From assembly GCF_013386825.1 (NCBI RefSeq), contig NZ_JACARC010000014.1, positions 1 to 64,000 of the forward strand: a stretch of 64,000 nucleotides of DNA. The letters are read 5' to 3'. The notes under the pieces were generated by a model. That model had not been told where the DNA came from. It saw only the letters and a list, made by a program, of their open reading frames with translations, and made no database searches. Positions 59,460-64,000 of this stretch are shown here, in pieces. The stretch comes from Pseudomonas sp. IPO3778 (GTDB lineage Bacteria > Pseudomonadota > Gammaproteobacteria > Pseudomonadales > Pseudomonadaceae). The translations under genes were made by a program, and so were the position numbers. The number at the start of each line of letters is the position of its first letter. Within the stretch, counting starts at the first letter, position 1.

Positions 59460-59605
59460 TCATCACTTACTACAAATCGCGCGACATAGATCTGATGACT
59501 GTCGGTAAGCGACTCGGGTTCGGTTACGGGAAAACTCAAGGTCTTTGGAAGGCGGGTGTTGCTTGGATTGATGGCGCTCTCGATCTTCGTCGAGAGGTTG
59601 CTTGA
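59459..59605 (+). pseudogene. Phage antitermination protein Q remnant
   Basis: 49 codons reading IITYYKSRDIDLMTVGKRLG, then KTQGLWKAGVAWIDGALDLR and stop. This matches the C-terminus of lambdoid Q-like antiterminators in Pseudomonas phages. It joins the truncated integrase in a different frame, so an illegitimate deletion links the two. Confidence 0.65.
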
Positions 59606-59706
59606 CGATTACATTCTTTCACCCATCACCGCAAATTCGGTGATTTTGAATGATTTGGGAGCACACGCTTTTGCCGTGATTCTTCTTGCTGGCATGTGCC
59701 TTCAGG

Positions 59707-60741
59707 CTAACGATGTCGGGAAATAACTAAACTCCGCGCACAATCGATAACGGTTTCGGCGACCGGTCGAGGATGCCAATTAAGCTGCTCAATCGCTTTG
59801 CGTGAATCAAGGGAGCTCTTCTTCCCAAGCATGGGCGCCATGAACTTGGCATCCTCTTGAAACAAGGCCGCTAATCGAAGAACAAAATCGGGCATCATTC
59901 GCGTAGGGACTTTAGCAGCCTCTTCACCAAGGGCCGTTTTGAGTGCTGCCGCGATTTCGGATAACCAGAGAAAATCACTAATCCCCAGAAATCGCTGACC
60001 GGCAGCGCTAGAGGACAACATTGCTTTGACGTGGAGATCAACCAAATCCCGCACGTCAACAATGCCAAAACCGATACGGGGGATGGCAGGCATCGCACCG
60101 GAGAGCATTCTTTTGACGACTTCAAGTGAACCTGTTGCTTCATCCCCGAAGAGAGGTCCCAAAATCAGGCCAGGAAGAATCGACGTCAACGAAAAATTCC
60201 GCCCCTCAGCTTTCATAAAATCCCAAGCGGCGCGTTCAGCGAGGACTTTGGAGCGTGCATAGTTACTCATGTCTTTGCGGGCGCTGTCTGCCCACACCGC
60301 TTCAGCTTCAACGCCGACAAGACGCTTGGTGACATCGTCGCCTTGCGCTGCGAATCCTGAAGACGTCATGACTACACGCTTGACCGAGCGCTGCTGCGCG
60401 GCGCGCAATACGCGTAGAGTTCCCTCCCGAGCGGGCGTAACTAGATCGACCTTCTTGCCTTGACCTTGCCCCATAGGCGACGCGACATGCATGATGGCTT
60501 CGCAACCGTCAACGGCATCGTCCCAGCCTACATCACTCAAAAGATCAATAGTCTTGAAGGTCAGTCTGTCAGGCGCAACGCCGCTTTTCTCAATTTTGTT
60601 GAGCAACGTATCACCCGCTTCAGGCCGACGGATGCTTGCCCGCACGTCGTAGCCCTGTTTTAACAGTGCCTGAATCATCCAGCCGGCAAGATATCCGCTG
60701 CCCCCCGTAACAAGCACCGTTTTCCCATTCGCGTCGTTCAT
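59707..60741 (-). CDS. NAD(P)-dependent aldehyde/flavonol-type reductase (extended SDR)
   Basis: 344 residues of the dihydroflavonol-4-reductase-like family. The cofactor loop is VTGGSGYLAGWMIQALL. MTSSGFAAQ and the catalytic Tyr-Lys in NYARSKVLAERAAW are present. It probably reduces an aldehyde or ketone. It is divergent from an HxlR regulator 74 bases away, a common pairing for electrophile- or aldehyde-responsive genes. Intact, it looks like cargo within the island. Confidence 0.85.
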   Translation of the reverse strand: MNDANGKTVLVTGGSGYLAGWMIQALLKQGYDVRASIRRPEAGDTLLNKIEKSGVAPDRLTFKTIDLLSDVGWDDAVDGCEAIMHVASPMGQGQGKKVDLVTPAREGTLRVLRAAQQRSVKRVVMTSSGFAAQGDDVTKRLVGVEAEAVWADSARKDMSNYARSKVLAERAAWDFMKAEGRNFSLTSILPGLILGPLFGDEATGSLEVVKRMLSGAMPAIPRIGFGIVDVRDLVDLHVKAMLSSSAAGQRFLGISDFLWLSEIAAALKTALGEEAAKVPTRMMPDFVLRLAALFQEDAKFMAPMLGKKSSLDSRKAIEQLNWHPRPVAETVIDCARSLVISRHR

Positions 60742-60815
60742 AAGCTGCTCTTGTGGTTACTGTTGGTGACCGACATACTAAAAGTGACCATAAATCGCCG
60801 CAAGGAGGCACTTTT

Positions 60816-61220
60816 ATGTATCCAAGTCACCTTAAAGTAACCACTTGTCAAAGTGCGTCCTCATTCGCTGAGTTGCCAGCCGATGTCTGCCAATCAGTCA
60901 GCGACGTGCTTGCTCGAGTCGGCGACAAGTGGTCACTTCTCGTCATCCACATGTTGTCGGGCCGGAGCAAGCGATTCAGTGAGTTAAAACGTGATCTCGG
61001 GTCGATTTCCCAAAAGATGCTCACGACGACATTGAGAGGATTGGAGCGAGACGGATACGTCCTTCGAACAGTGATGCCGACGATTCCTCCACGGGTAGAT
61101 TATGAACTTACAGATATGGGTCGTGATGTGTTGGTCCCGGTTACGGCGCTGGCAACGTGGGCGTTCATGCATCGAGACACCGTAGAGAAAGCCAGAGCGG
61201 TTTACGACAGTCGTGACTAA
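60816..61220 (+). CDS. HxlR-family winged-helix regulator
   Basis: 134 residues. HxlR landmarks are RVGDKWSLLVIHMLSGRSKR, then FSELKRDLGSISQKMLTTTL and YELTDMGRDVL. AGGAGG precedes the ATG. An inverted pair AAAAGTG...CACTTTT and two TGACC repeats lie in the divergent gap and may be its operator. Probably controls the SDR gene. Confidence 0.88.
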   Translation: MYPSHLKVTTCQSASSFAELPADVCQSVSDVLARVGDKWSLLVIHMLSGRSKRFSELKRDLGSISQKMLTTTLRGLERDGYVLRTVMPTIPPRVDYELTDMGRDVLVPVTALATWAFMHRDTVEKARAVYDSRD

Positions 61221-61599
61221 ATTGGCTATTTATCGAAACAAACTACGAGCTATAGATAACTTTATGCGTGGACTAAGTCGCGCGGCCGAAGCCCCTCAGC
61301 GGCATGCAGTAACATCGAAGGCAAAATGATGTTTGACAGGATCGATCTCGATCTATGGTTTTCACGTTAATTTGCGGTTTTTCCGCGAGCAAAGCCCGAC
61401 CCTAGAGTTGGGCTTTTTGCTTTCTACAGTTCATTGAGCCTCGGCATTCGCCGGGGCTTTTTCGTTTTCGGCTCCACCACACCCATCGCTCTGGCTGGGA
61501 GTGCTGCTGGGCCTGATTCAATTGAACGCTGCTCCCCAGCACTGGGCCGCTCACACCGGCCTTTTTTATTCCCCAACTCCCATAAGGGAGGACTTCGGA
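61221..61599. other. Gap with three consecutive hairpin terminators
   Basis: No gene is supported. Three hairpins with T-runs occur: AAGCCCGAC/GTTGGGCTT (61391-61416), GCCTCGGC/GCCGGGGC (61438-61463) and GGCCG/CGGCC followed by T6 (61544-61567). They look like phage late-region debris ahead of the lysis genes. Confidence 0.6.
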
Positions 61600-61923
61600 T
61601 TGAAGATCATGCCCGAAAAAGACCCTTCCTTCTGGGCGCTTGTCCTCTCCGCACTTCGGGACAACGGCCTGGCAATGGCCCTGACCTTCCTGCTTATCTT
61701 TCTTCGTGTGCAGTACGAGGGGAAAGAGACAAGCACCGTCCGCAAGTTAATCGAGGCGACTCTTGGCGCGCTGATGGTGATGGTCGTAGGTCTGACGGTA
61801 AAGGAATTCGGATTCAGCATTGGCTGGTCATTCTTCGCTGCTGTGTTCGTCGGCATTCTTGGCGTTGACCAGGTTCGCCTGCTTGGCAAGCGTTGGTCTG
61901 AGCGCAAGGCGGACGAGCTATGA
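61600..61923 (+). CDS. Phage holin (LydA-like)
   Basis: 107 residues with three hydrophobic segments: LRDNGLAMALTFLLIFLRV, then LIEATLGALMVMVVGLTV and SIGWSFFAAVFVGILGVD. A charged tail follows (KRWSERKADEL). A TTG start at 61600 is well spaced from GGGAGGA; the ATG at 61609 is the other option. It should form pores for endolysin release. The stop overlaps the next start. Confidence 0.8.
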   Translation: MKIMPEKDPSFWALVLSALRDNGLAMALTFLLIFLRVQYEGKETSTVRKLIEATLGALMVMVVGLTVKEFGFSIGWSFFAAVFVGILGVDQVRLLGKRWSERKADEL

Positions 61924-62144
61924 AACTTATAGATGGCGCAAGCGGCTGGCATAGGCTCTGGTCAGTTCGCCTCGCTCTTGCCTGCGCGGTGCTCAACGCC
62001 TGCGCAATCGGCTGGACCGTCTTCCAGGGTACCGTCAACCCATTGATCTACGCAGTCATCAACATGGTGCTAGGCATCGGTGTTGCTGTCGTCCGAGTGT
62101 TGTCCGAAGCGCCCCCTGAGGGAGACAACCATGAAAATCCCTAA
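61920..62144 (+). CDS. Small phage membrane protein (DUF7940-like)
   Basis: 74 residues with two hydrophobic segments. The start MKLIDGASGWHRLWSVRLAL matches the pattern of lysis-region membrane proteins in Pseudomonas prophages. It overlaps the holin gene by 4 bases. Probably a holin partner. Confidence 0.65.
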   Translation: MKLIDGASGWHRLWSVRLALACAVLNACAIGWTVFQGTVNPLIYAVINMVLGIGVAVVRVLSEAPPEGDNHENP

Positions 62145-62391
62145 ATTCCTGAAATCATCCTTCGCATGGCTTGCGAAGCTATTCACTGAGGTTCCAACCA
62201 TGACTGACGAAACCACTGCTGCTCCAGCACCTGCTGCTACACCTTCACCGGCACCTGCTGCCGCGCCTGTTGCCGCAGCTCCTGTCGAGCCGGCAGTAAA
62301 CACCGACACCCTCAAGGCTCTGCTGCTGACCCTGGGCCACAACATCGAGGCCGAGTGGGATCACCTCATCGCACTGGCCAAGAAAATTTAA
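62131..62391 (+). CDS. Hypothetical Ala/Pro-rich phage protein
   Basis: 86 residues. A short basic N-terminus (MKIPKFLKSSFAWLAKLF) is followed by an Ala/Pro linker and a helical C-terminus (LKALLLTLGHNIEAEWDHLI). GGGAG precedes the ATG at 62131; MTDETTAAP at 62200 is an alternative. It lies in the lysis cassette. Function unknown. Confidence 0.55.
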   Translation: MKIPKFLKSSFAWLAKLFTEVPTMTDETTAAPAPAATPSPAPAAAPVAAAPVEPAVNTDTLKALLLTLGHNIEAEWDHLIALAKKI

Positions 62392-62401
62392 GGGGAACGA
62401 C

Positions 62402-62753
62402 ATGACTGATGAAACCCTCTTGGTTGATGACGCGGACCAAGCCGCACCGGCTGAAGGCCCGCAAGGATATCTTCATTGGTCCGGTGAAAACCAAGTCGGG
62501 CATCGTCAATGGTGTTTGGCAGCGAGCGTTCTTCCGGCTAAAGGGAGCGGAACGAGGTCGGTCCCGCCAGGGTGGTGAGGTTCGGCGCGGCGCCAACACA
62601 ACTGGTCGCCTCAAGCTGCTGATCCGCTTCGGCGATTCGCTGGCCGTGAACAAGCGGTTGAACTACCGAAGCCGAGCGAAGGCGCTGATAGACCGCCGGT
62701 TCAGTGCCGTGTTCGGTGAGGCTATGGCCAAGGCCCTAGCGTCCGCACGCTGA
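62402..62753 (+). pseudogene. Broken phage tail-type gene
   Basis: A well-positioned ATG (62402, after AAGGGGAACGAC) opens MTDETLLVDDADQ but stops at 62578. The recognisable phage tail-like part (DIFIGPVKTKSGIVNGVWQR, then TTGRLKLLIRFGDS and the helical end FGEAMAKALASAR) lies in the next frame to 62753. This layout fits a frameshifted or fused tail-completion protein (GpZ/DUF6441-like). The family assignment is tentative. Confidence 0.45.
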
Positions 62754-62867
62754 CTGGTGCGACGGGAGGGCTGGGGGTACCCCCCCTGCATGGGTCCCTC
62801 CTGGGACCCTCGACATCGAGGGCATTGCGCACCGTGCTGTTTCTCTAGCTGCGAACTTTTGAAATTT

Positions 62868-63108
62868 GGGTAACAGGTAACAGAATTAATCTATGAATTA
62901 GCCAGAATCTTCCAAGCTTCACGGCGGCTCTAGAAAAATCGAAACACGCTGAAAGGCCCGTGGTTGGCTGGCTTCAGCGAAAGGCGTGATTAATGTCGAC
63001 GCATCAAACGTTCAAATAGAGCTCAATGGAAAGTCTGTTACCCAAATGAAAAAGCAGATTTGGGTAACGGTTTTGGGTAACGAGGGTAACTCGTTACCCT
63101 TGTTACCC
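62868..63108. repeat. GGGTAAC repeat cluster
   Basis: Eight copies of GGGTAAC or its complement occur: 62868, 62875 (one mismatch), 63037 (inverted), 63062, 63075, 63084, 63093 (inverted) and 63102 (inverted). The pair at 63083-63100 forms AGGGTAAC-TC-GTTACCCT. Iteron-like or protein-binding; no gene is supported in 62754-63011. Confidence 0.6.
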
Positions 63109-63551
63109 AAGCTGTTAATCGCCTCACTCAAGGCCGCGCTGCTCAAGTTCTGACCAAAATTTCCGCCATCGATCGCTGTGGAAATCCCACTGTTGATCAA
63201 GGCATGTGCACCACTGCGCAGTACGGTTTGCTCAGCATTGCCCCAACTGAGCATGTCGCTGGAGTAGCTAGCATTTTGAAGCGGCCCGGCGTTGGTGGCC
63301 GTCGATCCGTTCACCTCCGAGCCAACTGGTGTCGGCATAATCCAGAACCCCGTAGCTATTGCCAGCGACCGCTGCGTTTTCAAACTTTCCGAACTAAAGG
63401 TGTCGTTCCGCGTACTGCCCAGGTTGCCTTTGTCATCGATGAAGCTGGTCACCGCCGTCGTGGCCAGGCTGATCTCCGCCACGCCCTCTACCCCGCTCAG
63501 TCCCAGCCCTGCCGGACCGAGAGCGACTGACATCAAGATGGCGATGATCAC
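63012..63551 (-). pseudogene. Filamentous haemagglutinin/CdiA DUF637-type fragment
   Basis: The frame reads SVALGPAGLGLSGV, then DKGNLGSTRNDTFSSESLK and FGQNLSSAALSEAINSLG, as in the DUF637 region of CdiA/FhaB proteins. It has no secretion signal, and the C-terminal 30 residues come from the repeat cluster. A small internal piece of a protein of several thousand residues. Confidence 0.65.
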
Positions 63552-63730
63552 CTTTGATGCGGGTCCCCGGTCGCAGTCATCGCAACATCACGCGTGGCAT
63601 CGATATGGCTCGCAATGGCACTGATGTCACGCCCAACGGTAACCTGGAAGTCGCGCCACGCCTCCATAACGCTGCCGTATTGGGTCACGTCGCTGCTGCG
63701 GGACAGGTCAGTGACGGCGTTGCTATCCAC
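63548..63730 (-). pseudogene. Filamentous haemagglutinin repeat fragment
   Basis: About 58 codons including WRDFQVTVGRDISAIASHID and RDVAMTATGD, the FhaB/CdiA beta-helix repeat type. It ends at TGA where the DUF637 piece starts in another frame, so the two were joined by a deletion. Confidence 0.6.
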
Positions 63731-63916
63731 TTAGCAGTGATAGAGGTTTTTCTCTTCGGAGACTGACAGGCTGGCACTGTTTTCATCATGAAACACGCAG
63801 TACATCACCCAATCCTTGCCGCGCTTTTGCAACGAATGGCCCTGCGATTAAATCAGCCGAACCAGCGACACCTCATGTTTGAGGCGTTCCAGTTCAGCTT
63901 CGGGAATGTGGGCCAT
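63731..63916 (-). pseudogene. CHC2 zinc-finger primase N-terminal fragment with internal stop
   Basis: Starts MAHIPEAELERLKHEVSLVR, then a TAA stop three codons later where Glu is usual, then SQGHSLQKRGKDWVMYCVFH and SLSVSEEKNLYHC. This is the start of a CHC2-type DNA primase as carried by satellite phages and integrative elements. It breaks exactly after YHC and runs into the haemagglutinin repeat fragment. Confidence 0.7.
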
Positions 63917-64000
63917 TCGGTGTCCCCTCAGGACCTTGTCAAACAACTGATCAGGGATTGTTGTAGGCTCCATATAGATACTTCAGTCAACCCTCATCAG

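Larger units (their letters stand above)
58262..64000. mobile_element. Degenerate prophage/genomic island next to tRNA-Met
   Basis: A tRNA-adjacent integrase, phage antiterminator, holin and tail fragments, a CHC2 primase piece and haemagglutinin fragments lie together with mixed strand and broken frames. GC and codon use are more mixed than in the core to the left. The right end lies outside the window and no second copy of the tRNA 3' end was found, so the limits are unknown. Confidence 0.65.

Noticed and set aside
61434..61868. 144-codon frame overlapping the holin region
   Set aside because: It runs through terminator hairpins and overlaps the holin in another frame; no conserved features.

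Overview
The window is a chromosome segment of a Pseudomonas of the P. fluorescens group. The evidence is the synteny blocks (trxB/cysZ, hemA-prfA-prmC-moeB-murI, lolB-ispE-tRNA-Gln-prs-rplY-pth-ychF), fused cysNC, algW, many REP-type inverted repeats of the form GTGGGAGC...GCTCCCAC, high GC and Pseudomonas codon use. No rRNA, CRISPR array or intact insertion sequence was seen.

Layout. 1-20.9 kb: housekeeping and envelope genes. These are trxB, cysZ, a glycosyltransferase, an old-yellow-enzyme reductase, glutathione peroxidase, slyD, pta plus an acyltransferase, cysD-cysNC, a Nif3-like protein, algW, a Fur-type TonB receptor plus DUF4198 pair, hemH and a TIGR01777 epimerase. The first 450 bases carry a 99-bp direct repeat of the trxB 3' end with its terminator.

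21-30.7 kb: a light/photo-oxidative stress module. A renalase-like FAD oxidoreductase and a Trp-rich protein come first. They are followed by a nine-gene, translationally coupled operon: DUF523/DUF1722, a LitR/CarH-like MerR regulator, phrB photolyase, SnoaL-like protein, SDR, FAD amine-oxidase-like enzyme, DUF1365, CFA/UfaM-type methyltransferase and DUF2878. Two TGTACA-N12-TGTACA operators flank the operon promoter, and a third, near-consensus one precedes the FAD gene. They match the class II LitR (PplR) consensus reported for P. putida.

30.7-43.8 kb: ykgJ-like, pagL, the hemA operon, TPR lipoprotein-lolB-ispE, tRNA-Gln, prs, rplY, pth, ychF.

44.1-55.1 kb: a degenerate Hrp1/Rsp-type III secretion locus in the canonical P. 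syringae gene order. Three internal deletions made two in-frame chimeras (HrpF-like/HrcC and HrcR/HrcU) and one out-of-frame hrpJ/hrcN junction. hrcV, hrpQ, hrpG, hrcS and hrcT are gone, as is most of hrcN. The regulatory chain still looks intact: an HrpS-like activator, a sigma-54 promoter, an HrpL sigma factor and three hrp boxes.

55.2-58.2 kb: an Fsr-type MFS exporter, then a tandem duplication of a small DUF3077 gene. The two encoded proteins are identical, but their long leaders differ in a coordinated, base-pair-preserving way. This points to an RNA switch or guide-like element and is the most novel-looking signal in the window.

58.3-64 kb: a decaying prophage/island next to tRNA-Met. 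It holds a truncated P4-type integrase fused to an antiterminator remnant, an SDR/HxlR cargo pair, a holin cassette, and broken tail, filamentous-haemagglutinin and CHC2-primase pieces, with a cluster of GGGTAAC repeats.
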